A stretch of DNA of 64,000 nt, taken from Ligula intestinalis (lineage: Eukaryota; Platyhelminthes; Cestoda; Diphyllobothriidea; Diphyllobothriidae). Shown piece after piece: positions 48,413 to 59,947 of the stretch. Where the stretch lies: positions 23,765,296 to 23,829,295 of the forward strand of contig JAYGXS010000008.1 of the NCBI GenBank assembly GCA_036362985.1. Reading direction: 5' to 3'. The position numbers were made by a program, and so were the translations under genes. Under the pieces are notes generated by a model. It made no database searches, had not been told where the DNA came from, and saw only the letters and a list, made by a program, of their open reading frames with translations. How positions within the stretch are numbered: position 1 is the first letter of the stretch; each line of letters starts with the position of its first letter.

Positions 48413-48999
48413 ACGGCCGGCCAAGGTTCAGGGATGGTGTACCCAACTTGAACGTCAACTCCTCGACTAGTGAGGGGAACCGTCCTATTCTCGACGGAGC
48501 AGCCCTGGTACGAGAGTCTGTGCTAAATGGAAAAATTTGGGAATTTTACAGCGAGAAGTGTTACGGATAAAAGTGGGGGTAATGATAGGCTAAGAAAGCC
48601 CCTGGATCAAAAAGACATAGCCTGGCCTGACCTGTTTTGGTTCATTATTTCATAGCTGCGAGGAGTAAGCCTCTGTGTGTTAACTACTGCATTCAAATGA
48701 TGGCATGAGCAGCTCTTTTTATTGTGGTTTTCGTTATCCAGCTTTCCTCTATTTACAGAGAGGTGCTTTTAGTTTTATTCCTTTTTTACCTCACTCTCAA
48801 TTTTGCTGCCATCTATAGGCCAGGAAAAATAAATTTTGCGAAAATTTTCTAAGATTTCTTCTGTCTTCTTAAACACAGTATGCTTCTTGTCCGCGACGAG
48901 ACCCCGTCCTTAATATCCCCATTTACACTTTACATGGTATTTGGGTTAGTGACGGCTAAGGGAACTTACATAACCTACCATAGAAGCACGAATAATCCT
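48413..48999. other. Intergenic, nothing recognised
   Basis: Between repeat R3 and an S1 SINE; no gene. Confidence 0.6.
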
Positions 49000-49140
49000 G
49001 GCACTGCCAGCAAAGACAAGGGAGACTGGAATGTGGCCGTTTCTGGTTCATTAGTCCTCATCAGCCAGTCATATCCAACCCCAAGTGGCGTCCCAACCGA
49101 GCCTCGAATTCGCGACCTTTTGGGCAATAGTCTAATCCTC
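49000..49140 (-). repeat. S1 SINE copy
   Basis: Well preserved: AAAGACAAGGGAGACTGGAA, CTCATCAGCCAGTCATATCC, CGAGCCTCGAATTCGCGACC (minus-strand B-box). Confidence 0.8.
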
Positions 49141-49645
49141 TAGTGATCTAACGTCAAATCGATAAACGTTCCTCGTAAACAGTAGATGCCCTTTCTCAGG
49201 AAATCCAAGGATTTTTACAAATAAATTCTTGTCACACAAAAGCAGCCCAAGTTGCATCCCCCAAGGTCTTAAAAAACCATCTTTATTTTAAAAAATGAAG
49301 ACAGTGTGGTTTACCAAGTAGCCTTGTGTTTTTCAGAAATACTGGTATTTCTAGAAAATCGGAAAGTTCCAAAAAGTAAAAACTATGGATTACGACGTCT
49401 GTTCATGCACGACAAATCGAGTAAATAAAGCAGCACACGTAGAATTACGTTTGAAAAACAATTTCGTGAAGTTGTTGGACAGATATGCTTCCACATTATG
49501 CGCAATGTAAAGTATCACTTATATCAAACAACCCACCATGGTTTCACGAGAATTGCCAGCCGTTTTCTTGCTTTACACATTTTTGAGATACGTTGGACTA
49601 AGGCTTGATTGCACTGATTGGAAAGAGAAGAGAAGAAGAAGAATG

Positions 49646-49870
49646 CTATATTGAGGATTTTACAAACCTGAATTTTCAGCAAAAATGGCTCCATTCACAG
49701 AGAGCAGATGGTAAGGTAAATAAAGGGTCATTTTAAAAGGACAAAGGTAAAAGGTCATGTAATACTCACAAGTCAAGTTTTCCACGACATTCACATCAAC
49801 TATGGAGGCATATCGGCTTTCGAATTCTCCATTTCCGCTTCTTCACACGCCTTTTTTTCGTGTTGTCATC
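49646..49870 (-). mobile_element. Third, older copy of the CR1/Rex1-like LINE 3' end
   Basis: Shares the block TTTTCAGCAAAAATGGCTCC with copies 1 and 2, the CAAAGGTAAAAGGTCA region, and on the minus strand ACEEAEMENSKADMPP, equivalent to the TCEETEIEKLKAD end of copy 1. More divergent homology may extend to about 50120. The tail abuts a GAA/GAAGA repeat at 49625-49645. Confidence 0.75.
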
Positions 49871-50408
49871 CTACGGAGAATTGTCGAGGTTGGTGTTGTT
49901 GGTGAATTGCATATGCGACAGATTGGCCGCATTTGACAAATATTGGGATGGTGATATGTTGTAGATAAAAAAACTCGTTTTCGTGCATTTAAAAAGGTAG
50001 CAGTGTACTGTAGATATGACCTCATGATCACAAATGCAGACAAACAAAGCAGAGGATTAGAGAGGATGGTATAGGATAATAAATTCCCCCGTGAATGGAG
50101 TGCAAAAAATGGGTGGCTCAAATTCGAAAGCCGCGCCTGGAAGAAAGATATTTCGTATGCTCACATGTGGACATGCCGGTAGTGATTAATAAATGTAAAT
50201 GAAGTTGTCAGATGCCATCTTAAACGTACCGTTTTGTGTACATAATGAGAAATTGCCTTCCGTCACATGGGAAGAGTAATAGAAGTAATGGAGGTAGTAT
50301 TAGTAGCATCGAGAGTGATATAAGTAGCATTGTTAGTTATAGTATTGTAATAAATAGCCATAGCAGTAGCGACACAAGATCATAGGCAATGGTGGTTTTA
50401 GTAGTAGT

Positions 50409-50431
50409 ACTAGTAATAATAATAATAATAA

Positions 50432-50466
<35 letters not shown>
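50409..50466 (+). repeat. (ATA/GTA)n triplet microsatellite
   Basis: AATAATAATAATAATA then about ten TAG units. Confidence 0.9.
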
Positions 50467-50829
50467 AGATATTATCAAGACTCGCTGCAATTCCTAGAGA
50501 AGGTAAGACTTCAAAATTGCAAAATATGAAATTGTGGTGTCTTTCGACGTCATTTCTTAATTCGCATCCATTCCTCTAGAGCTCCTAGATACCTGTGCTA
50601 CGGAGCTCCTACCTATCGAGGTCCTGCTTGAACTCCACGATCTTGGCCTGGAAACAAATCTTTTATTTGCTGATAAATACTACCAAAAACTAAAAGTTGC
50701 CCCTATGTAGTCAGCAATATCCGACTTTTTGGTTGAGGCTGTCATGCAAGAATTTGAAGCTCCAACATTTCCCACAGTTAATCCGAGAGTGTGGCTGCAC
50801 TAAGTAGTCGATAAATTTGTCATCAAGGC

Positions 50830-50955
50830 AAACAGTATTGCTGGCAAGGCAAAGGAGACTGATATGTGGTCATTTCTGGCTGATTAGCCGTCATCAGCCA
50901 GTCATACCCAACCACAAGTGGTGCCCCAGCCGAGGCTTGAACTCGCGACGAACCC
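50830..50955 (-). repeat. S1 SINE copy
   Basis: GGCAAAGGAGACTGATATG, GCCGTCATCAGCCAGTCATA and GAGGCTTGAACTCGCGACG (minus-strand B-box). It faces a plus-strand copy immediately to the right. Confidence 0.8.
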
Positions 50956-50969
50956 ATTGCTGAAGAGTT

Positions 50970-51110
50970 ATAGCCTAAGACTCTGATCGAAGAGGTCACG
51001 AGTACGAGCGTCATATGGTGCAACACTTGGGATTAACAATGGCTGGCTGAAGAAGTGGCCATAAATGGCCATTCTAGTCTTCCTTGCCTTTGATGGGTAT
51101 GTTCTTCTGC
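50970..51110 (+). repeat. S1 SINE copy
   Basis: Plus-strand partial copy: AAGAGGTCACGAGTACGAGC, GGCTGGCTGAAGAAGTGGCC, GGCCATTCTAGTCTTCCTTG. It forms an inverted pair with the copy at 50830-50955. Confidence 0.7.
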
Positions 51111-51269
51111 CTATGTTTCCTATGCTGGCGGGACTCGAGCTTGAGTCCCAAGACAGAATGGCATGAGTGAGTCCCCTAACCGCTCGGTACCTATCTATCC
51201 ACTTAAGCTAATATTCTCAACCAAAATTACCAAGCCGACGAGTCTCTGGCTCAAAAGTTACGACATTCG

Positions 51270-51445
51270 ACATCTAGCCAACGGGTAGCGAGTTCGAATC
51301 TTTCTCGCCAATGCTCTTTGCCTAGACTACTAGCCGCTGTACAGGGCTGCTGGCAAGACCAAGGAACTAAGCCTCAAGGCAGAGCGCGGAACGAGCGAGT
51401 CCCGTTATCGATCGGTGAAAGTTCATCAACGAGTTTACAAATAAC
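51270..51445 (+). repeat. S1 distal segment
   Basis: B-box-like GGGTAGCGAGTTCGAATC, then CTTTGCCTAGACTACTAGCC, GAGCGAGTCCCGTTATCGATCG and GTTCATCAACGAG, the standard S1 distal end. Confidence 0.65.
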
Positions 51446-52359
51446 CATTTCCGATTAGTTTTCCCCTTTCAGGTACTTTATCGATTAACTTGCGAGCTAT
51501 GGCGTTTTTCGTACGACTCAGCTGGCGCCAATTAATCCGGCCCGGTTGTAGTATAGATTACGCAGCCGTGTGTTTAACTTTGCCTGGAACAAACATGGCG
51601 GAACTAACACGGCTGCAAACAACCTTTTCAAAGTCCTTTCATCATCCGGGCTCAACGATGCATGCACTGGCGCCTTTTGGCGGTAAGCAGGTTCGCCTCT
51701 GCCTTCGTTTATGCCAAAGTACCTGTACTCCCACTACCACGAAGATTACTGCCATCAAAGCAGACTAGCTATCTTGTTTAAAACGGCCAACGGCAGTGAT
51801 GTGTTGTGTGTGTATAAGCACAAACGCAGGCGTAAACGACACCTCTCTTCCCCCCCCCTTGACACCGCCGACGACATCGTCACCCGGAAAGCCGACCGGC
51901 ACCCGTTAACGCCACGCTCTCCAGGTCCGGCGTCGCCGAGACGCATAAACAGCGGTGAACGCAGACTTGGCCAGCTTATATGCGGTCACAGAGGAGTTGC
52001 AATCACCACCGGTCTCTGCTTCAGCCGTCCCTCGCGCTTACGCATTCCGCACGGTCCTACCGTACCTTTAAGTCACGTCTTGACTCCGATGTTAATCCCC
52101 CCCCTTGCCTGCTCGTCAATGACCAAGATCAAGAATTGAAACGTTATTAAAGGAGCAGGAGACGACTGTTGGTTAAATTGTGTGCAGCAGATAATGATCA
52201 GAATTGGTTGGTGAACGCTAACCCAGCGGTTACAGGACTTAATCTCGAGGGTGGGATCCAACTTTGGGTCCCAGAAATTGTTCAAATAATGCAATGTTTC
52301 CGCAAAAAATAGCCTGCCATAAATGAACACAGAAATTAACTTACTTATATAGGAGTATT
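51446..52359. other. Intergenic, unexplained open frames
   Basis: Overlapping frames at 51490-51768 and 51711-52139 are open for 92 and 142 codons. Neither shows a domain I know. Composition is GC-rich and the frames are Arg/Pro-rich, which favours chance. Confidence 0.5.
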
Positions 52360-52545
52360 CCGGCAGACACTGGCAACCATGATATAGCTATTTCGGGCTA
52401 GTGGCCCTCATCAGCCACGGGTAGCCAACTCTAGTGTAGCAGCTGAAATTGCCGCCGCACCCGAGTTTCGAACTCGCGCCTCGCTGGTCAGGGGCAGACG
52501 TCTTAACCATTGAGCCATCGAGCTCGATGTCTAGCCGGTTGTAGA
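52360..52545 (-). repeat. S1-related SINE, variant
   Basis: Minus-strand tRNA-like head is clear (B-box in CCGAGTTTCGAACTCGCGCC, A-box in AACCATTGAGCCATCGAGCT). The body differs from S1 by an insert around 52435-52455, so this may be a subfamily. Confidence 0.7.
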
Positions 52546-53364
52546 TCGGGGATATATATTATTCGCTTGATCGGCGCACAAGCGAATTATAACTTACTTA
52601 TAGTTTAGCAGGTGTGACAAATGTGGACAATTTATACCTGATTATACTTTATATTTTACTGGATTTCTTGATATTCCTGGAAAAAAGATTGTTGGTTGGG
52701 AGGCCGCCTACTCAAACTTATCTGAGGTCCAACTTACCGTTCTGGAGTTAGATAAGTATAGTCTGCGGCACCTTCAAGTTACATGCGCAACAACTTTACA
52801 TTGGTTTATTTAACTTGGTTGAGTTAACTCATTGATATTTAAGTTCTGTTATTAGTTTAGTTTTCAGTTCACTATTATGTTTACTATGCTTATTTAAGTT
52901 TTGCATTATCTTTTTAGTTAAGTGAGTTTAGCTTACTTTAGTTTACGTTCATAGCTAGTTGTTTCAGTTTTAGTTAGTTATTTTTTAATTAATTTTTTCC
53001 CCAATATTTGCCTGACTGCACATTTGAATTATGTCGCACCTTTTTGTTGACAAACATTTGATTGCTTAAATAATTATTCCTGTTTTTTGCTTCTTGTATA
53101 AATTTTATTTTTTAAATATTTTTTATTCCCCTTGTATTGCCCAGACTGTGTACTCTATTGCACCCAGCCCTGCATTTCAAAAGGATGGGGCTTTCGTGTG
53201 CTAGCCAGAGACCCAAAGTAGGATTCTACTCTATTGAGTCCAGTCAGCAGACGCACGGCAGTTAGTGATACAAGCAGACTGAAATTCCTAAAAAGACATG
53301 GGAGACTAGTATGACCATCAATCCGCCAATTTTAATTATTCTCGATCAAAACCGGCAAAACAGA
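52546..53364. other. AT-rich intergenic, TTTAGTT-rich
   Basis: Irregular TTTAGTT/AGTTTAG units at 52800-52990; otherwise nothing. Confidence 0.6.
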
Positions 53365-53545
53365 GATCCCTTGGCTCAGTTGGATAGACTTCGCGTTAAA
53401 CAGGTCGCGAGTTCAAGCCTCGGGGGGAGGCCCCACTTGAGGCTCGAATGGGACACCACTTAGGTCTGGGTATGGCTGGCTGATGATAGCTTAAAAGCCA
53501 GAAACGGTCACATTCTACTCTGCCTTGTCTTTGTCGGCACCACCG
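53365..53545 (+). repeat. S1 SINE copy
   Basis: Plus strand. A-box CTTGGCTCAGTTGG, B-box region GGTCGCGAGTTCAAGCCTCG, then GGGTATGGCTGGCTGATGAT and GCCTTGTCTTTGTCGGC. The promoter elements are among the best preserved in the window. Confidence 0.8.
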
Positions 53546-54139
53546 ATCCGTTACGGGACGCACTGCCCCATTCTGCTGGGTACTCACTCTTGAACACTAT
53601 CCCTTTGTCATTGCCTTAAATCCATTCGTTATTTTATGAAATTTCAACGAAAATTCTGACGAGTACCTTCCTGTCAGAAAAATACCTCATTTAGTTGATT
53701 TGCAACATTAGTTACAGCGCAGTATAATCCCACAATATTTCAGTCAGGTCAAAAGGTCGGCTTTTGAAAAAGCTTTTCTCCAACCGGCTAAAAAAACTAC
53801 CCCCTGATCTCGTATGACCCTTTCTAACAGTTTTTCGATTGTACCTTAATAAATTAAAATATATTTTATCGAAAAAATGTCCAGAAGTACTCTTTCCTGC
53901 ACTCACTTGGTGGTAAAATGCGTCCTCTTCAATATTTTACTTGAAGAATCCGAGCCTGCTCCATTAATTATTACTTTTAACAGAGCAGGCAAGACGGAGA
54001 TCCAATAAACCTTGTAAAAACAGCTCAGTGTAAAGTGATGGCTGATCAGTTTTCAGGATTCTAAGGTCTGTTTTCACCGGGAAAGTGGAATTCAACCCTT
54101 CGGACAGGCCATCATAATTGAGACCGGTCGGTTCACCAA

Positions 54140-54690
54140 GACGATTTTTCTAACGTCTGGTCTCCATAAAAAATTACAGACCAGCCATCCTAACATCCAT
54201 TTGTTGCAAAAGTATGGAAAATCAGTTCAAGCGCTAACTAGCGCAGTTCCTAGAACAAAACCCATCTGTTTTCCGTATTCCTGCATGGATTCCGTAAACG
54301 CAGGTCGACAGTGAAAAAACTGCCCTTCTACTTAAACTGGGGACTTGGGCAGTTGATGGAGGGGGCACGATGCATGCGTTCCAGACTGATTTCCAGAAGA
54401 TCTTCGATACTGTGTCTACCTATAGTCTTCTGTACACAGTTAATCGAAATTGAACCTTAACCCCGTCGAAAACGTTTCAGGGTGTGCGACCAAACTTCTC
54501 CCACGAAACGGGAAATCTCCAGCTTTTTCGTGGAATTCCAGGCGGAATCCTGCGCGGACAGGACTGTTGTCTTCTATTTCGAGACTGTTTCCCGTTAGCA
54601 ACCAGTACTTACCAGCGAGGTCAAACTCCGAGTGACTGGTGTCCGCCTAGACGCACAGATTTTTTTAATTTTCCATACAGTGGTTGAAGC
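54140..54690 (+). pseudogene. Decayed LINE reverse transcriptase
   Basis: Fragments in shifting frames: HGFRKRRSTVKK, then TDFQKIFDTVSTYSLLYTV (motif A), RPNFSHETGNLQLFRG, IPGGILRGQ (motif B-like). Many stops. No 3' end located. Confidence 0.65.
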
Positions 54691-54949
54691 TTGGGATATT
54701 TTGTCTCAGGATGAAACTTTAAAAGAAAACTGAACCAATATTGCAGTACACAAAGGAATTCTATCCGACCGCTGCCCTCTAACTGCCTTTTATTATCAAC
54801 GTATTACATACAACTGTAACTATGCAAGAAGCGTCTATATATAGAGTGTCTTCTAAAGAAGAGAAGGGCTTCATCCGAAAAGTTGAGACTTTAATGCGCA
54901 CATTTTCGGGACTGGTTCCCCAGCTCGTCTTCAGGCAGATAGCATTACG

Positions 54950-55225
54950 TGAAAATATGGGGGAGACTGGAGTGGCCATTTCTGGCTTATTGACCGTCAT
55001 CAGCCAGTCATACCCAACACCAAGAAGTGCCTCACCCGAGGCTCGAACTCACAAGCTTTTTATCAGAATTCTAATGCACTAACCAGTGAGCCACATGCTG
55101 GTTGTCTTTCCGGTTTAGATCGGGAGATGATGAACGTTCAGCCATTGCATATGGACCGCTCTCGGCGGAGCATGGAATTAGTGAGTTCCGTTATCGATCG
55201 GTGAACTTTAAGTAACAGATGAGTT
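54950..55225 (-). repeat. S1 SINE copy
   Basis: GGGGGAGACTGGAGTGGCCA, CATCAGCCAGTCATACCCAA, GAGGCTCGAACTCACAAGC, ACCAGTGAGCCACATGC. A distal S1 motif (GTTATCGATCGGTGAAC) follows at 55190-55207. Confidence 0.8.
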
Positions 55226-55922
55226 AGGGTTCAAACACAGCGAAAGAATGACACGCTTTCTCGAATCGGCATTGATTCAGGTTGTGAAACTGATTATCTT
55301 ATAGTCTATTCTCAAATTATTTCAGTCCTTAAAGGATGTCGGCGTTTTAACGAGCTTCGTTCTGACTGCTTACAAAACCCGTGTGCTGTAAAAAGTAACC
55401 ACTTAAATATTATGCGTTTTATCATTGATTTTGACTGCCTTTATAAATTAAAGTATTTTTTATTGAAAATGTACACGAAAAAATATTTCTTGTACTCGCT
55501 TGGTAGAAAATTACGTCTTTTTTAAATTTTATACTTAAAGGGTATCCTTCGGTTTAAAAAATTTTAATGACGAGCTTTTTTTCATATTGAGCTTCATTCA
55601 TATTACATCGTATCCGTCAATTTATTAATGCTGCCTAAACTGTTTAATGCATGTTCCTAACCTTTTGCAAAATTTTATGAGAACTATGTGACTTCTTCCT
55701 CAAACTGTAAGCGAAAGCGAACTTTTCCCTAAACAGGATGTACATAGTGTGCAGTTTGTAAATCTTGAATTCAAGTGTAACAGACAGTAGGTTTCAAAAC
55801 AATTCAGTAATTAAGAAGGTTTTTGAAAACCAAAAGATACCCTTTCTTTAATTATGAAGTTTAAAGAAGGCGTAATTGGCTAGCAAACGAGTAAAAGAAA
55901 TAATTTTTAGTTCATACTTTCC

Positions 55923-55970
<48 letters not shown>

Positions 55971-56241
55971 CTAAAAAGGCAGTCATAATCAATGATAAAA
56001 ATGCATACAATTTAAGTAGCCACTTTTTACAGTACAAAGGTTTTGTTATTGGTCAGAACAAAGCTGATTAAAAAGCTCGCATCCTATTATGACTGAAATA
56101 ACTTCAGAATAGACTAAACGATAATCAGTATCACAACCTCAGTCAATGCCAATTAGCGAAAGAGTATCAATCTTTCGCATATTTCCGCATAATGCATGAA
56201 TTCTGGTGCGTACTGTACTCTATAGGATACATGTGCAAACG
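55226..56241. other. AT-rich intergenic, nothing recognised
   Basis: Only the (AT)n run at 55925. No frames. Confidence 0.65.
55925..55966 (+). repeat. (AT)n microsatellite
   Basis: About 21 AT dinucleotides in an AT-rich stretch. Confidence 0.95.
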
Positions 56242-56252
56242 TATCCTCTCTT

Positions 56253-56471
56253 CGGTAGAAGAAGTTCTTTGGGAAAATGTTGTTTATCGAGTGAATTTTT
56301 GAAACTGGCTCACCAGGTCTTCATCAGACGGATGGGACCATTTCGTACGATTCCCATCCATCTGATGACGACCTGGTGAGCCAGTTTCGAAAATTCACTC
56401 AATAAACAACATTTTCCCAAAGAACTTCTTCTACCGAATTATACTTCTTGGGATGCCGACTTTCCAGTTCA
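56253..56471. mobile_element. Minimal PLE family C fold-back with 11-bp target-site duplication
   Basis: A near-perfect inverted repeat, about 86-bp arms with a roughly 14-base loop, made of two family C terminal blocks (GACCTGGTGAGCCAGTTTCG in direct orientation). A 33-base tail follows (56439-56471). TATCCTCTCTT flanks both sides (56242-56252 and 56472-56482). No coding capacity. Confidence 0.88.
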
Positions 56472-56824
56472 TATCCTCTCTTGTTCTTGTTTCATAGGCA
56501 ATTTCGTCGTCTTCAAATTTTATTTCAGAAATGGTCTAACTTTTGGTGTGGAAAATGTTTTAAATTGTTGGCAACTCATAAATGTAATATGCAAACACCA
56601 AGTTAGCGGAACTAGTGACGCCCGCTAAAGATAACCACTTGATAAGCACATATTTCCTGCTTATTTTTAAAACGGCCATGAAGTGCGTTTGGAAGGGGCA
56701 TTTAGTGAGAATGATTTGCTTAGGTCGCCCGATCTGGACACAGCAATAGGAATCGTTCGTACGCAATACATGTGGCTCTGTGCGAATTTTCGGGGAAATT
56801 AGGTGTAGGATTAAGGTAATTGCT

Positions 56825-56965
56825 AGGATCAAGAGTAGGGGTCCAGATTTTGTTGACGTTTAAGGTTAGGGTTCCTGTTAACTCTGGGGTTTGGCTTTAA
56901 GTTAGGGCTAAAATTAAGATTCAGACTGCCGTTTAGGGTTTTTTGTGTTAGCTTTAGGGTTAAGA
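56825..56965 (+). repeat. Degenerate telomere-like repeats
   Basis: TTTAAGGTTAGGGTTCCTG, AAGTTAGGGCTAAAATTAAG, GCTTTAGGGTTAAG. Confidence 0.6.
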
Positions 56966-57639
56966 CACAGCAATAGTTATTCTTCCTGTATATTCCACTG
57001 CGTATCCCAATTCACCACCCATAAAACCCAATAACCACCGTTTTCGTAGGACAACGTGCTGGGATTAGGGAGAATTGAAAGGGGCTACATAAGCTACTAT
57101 TACCCTGAAATTTATCATAAGGCGTTACTACTTCCGTTTCCTGATCTGATGTCCATACAAGTCATCCTTACATTGACTTCAGGTGTAGAAAGCCGTCTTC
57201 TCAAGAAGACTTCACTTACACGAATTTTTATGCAAGGACGATGGGCGAAATTTCGGTGAGTTCGGAAATTTCTTGGTGCCCCTTCTTTAAGTACACAAGT
57301 TGAAGGAGACCTCACTTGATCCCAAATGAATATACGGGGAGAGTGCGTCGGCGCATCCATCCGCTTTGTCCACGCCTGGATCTCGGCTCTTGTAATAAAA
57401 CTGTCCGATTTCACTCATGCGGCACCTTTTCTCTGCCATTAAAGCGTCAGAAAATATATCCTGGTGGGACAAAATCATTGGCGCCGTAGGAGTAAACTAA
57501 GATTTAGCAAGTTTGCAAGTTTATAATTCACCAAAGTTGGCTGTCTGGGGTAGGCAGAAGCGTTTCACTTGCATCCTGTAATCTATTTCGGGCGGGGGGA
57601 GCGACCTACAAAGCTCTCTGGGTTTGCTTCGTCGAATTA
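56966..57639. other. Intergenic, nothing recognised
   Basis: Short frames on both strands (57056-57259, 57115-57414) without similarity. Confidence 0.6.
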
Positions 57640-57875
57640 GCGAGTTAAGAATTGCCGGCAAAGATCAGGGAGATTGGAATGGCCAATTCTGGCTTATAAG
57701 CCATCGTTAGCCAGTCATACCCAGACCCAAGTGGCGGCCCACCCGAGGCTTCGGGTGCAAAGCTCTAACGCCCCAATACCATCTACCAGACACTGCGCTC
57801 GAGAGTGAGCCCCAAGGTGGAACGGAAGTAGTGAGTTCCATTGGCGATCGGTGAACGCTCATCAACGAGTGTCCA
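57640..57875 (-). repeat. S1 SINE copy plus distal segment
   Basis: Body AAGATCAGGGAGATTGGAAT and GCCATCGTTAGCCAGTCATA, then GCGATCGGTGAACGCTCATC and AACGAGTG at 57843-57870. Confidence 0.75.
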
Positions 57876-58639
57876 GGCACGCTTTGCCTGAACACTTCAT
57901 CTCGAGAGGGCCTGTGCGGTTACAGGCGCCGGGCCGGAGATTACTGCCGGACTGGAAAACCGCTGCAGTCCGTCTGTCTGCACAGCCAGGCCGCAGACGT
58001 CTCGCGCTGACCTGTCCTGCCTGTCCGCAGTCCGAGGTCTGAAGTCTAAACAATACAGCCCGAGGTTATGTGTGTATGTGTAAACAAGTGAATCCTGTGC
58101 CATAAATCTGTCCTGACGGTGGTCATCAATCCGTCTCTTTGGCGTATACAACCGTCCTTCCGGGCTGCCTGCTCCATTCCCCCCCCCCCCACTCCGCTCC
58201 AAGGCTGAACAATTATGTCGCAGCTGTCAACTAGAGTCGGTCGTACACGGGAAGATGGAACTGCACCCCCCCCCCCCTCCATACTGCAGGCTGTATTGTG
58301 CCAAATTCGAAGGTGGGGGGGTACAGCCTATCCCCTGTGTCCCCATTACCCCAACACGCCTAACCTTGATTCAACCTGAAATTCGTTCGGAATAGTTGGA
58401 AATTCCCTTGACGTCTTGCATCTGCCATCGCGCAGAATTGGGAATGCCTTCAGACGTTCGTTTTAAACCGGAAAAGACGTCCATTCTGGATCTGCGGCAA
58501 AAATACCAAACCGAACGTCATAATCGAACACGAAGGGGACCCCACGACGAACCGGCCAGAAGAGGAGGCAGGATCACCGGGACTCTCTACCATGGGAACA
58601 AGGCAGTACACAAATTACTGCTCATGACCCCAAACGACA

Positions 58640-58885
58640 GCCGTCTTCACTGACAGTCAATTAGCGTTTACCACTATAATTGCTCCCCCCTCCCTCCCGA
58701 CCTCCATCCTTCTGGTTTATGTGTCTTTTCCCTTGACGACCGCTGACAGTTTATTGGCCTTTGGACACTATAATTACCGTCCTTTTGGTTGCTGCTTCTC
58801 ATATCTGAAGATGAACTCCTGTAAGAGTTCGAAAGCTCAGGACAGTGAACCAATTGATCCTCCTCAGTAAATTGACCCCGTTTGG
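58640..58885 (+). mobile_element. PLE family B 3' UTR and terminal block
   Basis: Contains ACTATAATTACCGTCC and the terminal block CTGAAGATGAACTCCTGTAA, GAGTTCGAAAGCTCAGGACAGT. The same UTR phrases occur, inverted, at 25500-25770. No coding part recognised upstream; the 85-codon open frame at 58396-58653 is unexplained. Confidence 0.75.
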
Positions 58886-59947
58886 GCCTCATTCCCTTTC
58901 TCGCCCTCCAAATTATCTCCTGTCTGGTTAACTACATTTGTTATAGTCAAATCCTAGCCTCGCTTTAATGCTTTTTGCCGACTAGCCGTGAGTCTATCTT
59001 TATTTATTCCGATCACTGCACAGTTGGAGGGGGGAAGATTTTCACGAAAGTTTCGGCGTCAGATTATGTTCTGCTCTCTATGTATGCGTAACCGTCTCAT
59101 ATATACATAGGGTAGACAACTGCATCCATTATAAACAATTTTTAGCCCCTAATTGTTTATTTGAACTACAAAATGAGGTCATTAGCGCAGGATGATAGGA
59201 CCGTTTTGAAAGAAGTCCAATTTGGCTTTAATTTTGCAAGGACGATTCGTGATGACGTCGGCATCTGCAGTGTTCGACCATTATGCATTTTGGTGACTTC
59301 CCACTGATATTTGGTTTTTATGCCTGATTTTATTCAGAGTGGATGGAGGACGGTTTTTCTGAACATCGAGAAGTAATATTTTCAAAATAAAGTGTTTCCC
59401 TCTCTCTCCATCTGAATTGGTGCGGAATAATTAGTACACGTAGGCCCTTTTTTGAGGCCTCATTCGCTTCCCCTCCCAACCTCCCCAACGTCGTTTAACT
59501 AATGTTTATGTCTTTTTCACCAATTACTTATAAGTCTTATTCGGAAGAAGAATTTCTTTAAGCAACAGTGGTTTATTGTGTAAATTTTCGACGCTGGCAC
59601 ACTAGGTCGTCGTCAGATGGATGGAAATTGTACAAAACAGTTAATTCAAAGTGCAAGGCTGACAGAAGATTATATTATGGGTAAGGTAATTGTCCATAAT
59701 CATCACCCATATGTGATTGTGTGGTCAATGGGGAAGATTACTTTTCACCCGCACGTAATTATACAGTCGGTCGGGGATTAATTTTCGACAGCAATTAATC
59801 GGGCTGGTTTTCGCTTCCTCTAGTCCGGATAGGCTGTCGTCTGTTCCATGCTTCCCTGAGGTTGGTATACATCGCGTCCAATTCGACATACCTGTTGATG
59901 CACGAGTCGTCGGAGTTGATGGCTTCTAAAAACTCGCTGCCTTTCTT

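Noticed and set aside
48440..48530. Possible rRNA fragment (GAGGGGAACCG and GGTACGAGAG phrases)
   Set aside because: Only short phrases resemble large-subunit rRNA; the surrounding sequence does not continue the match.
51711..52139. 142-codon frame
   Set aside because: Arg/Pro-rich, GC-rich DNA, overlapping another chance frame; no domain seen.
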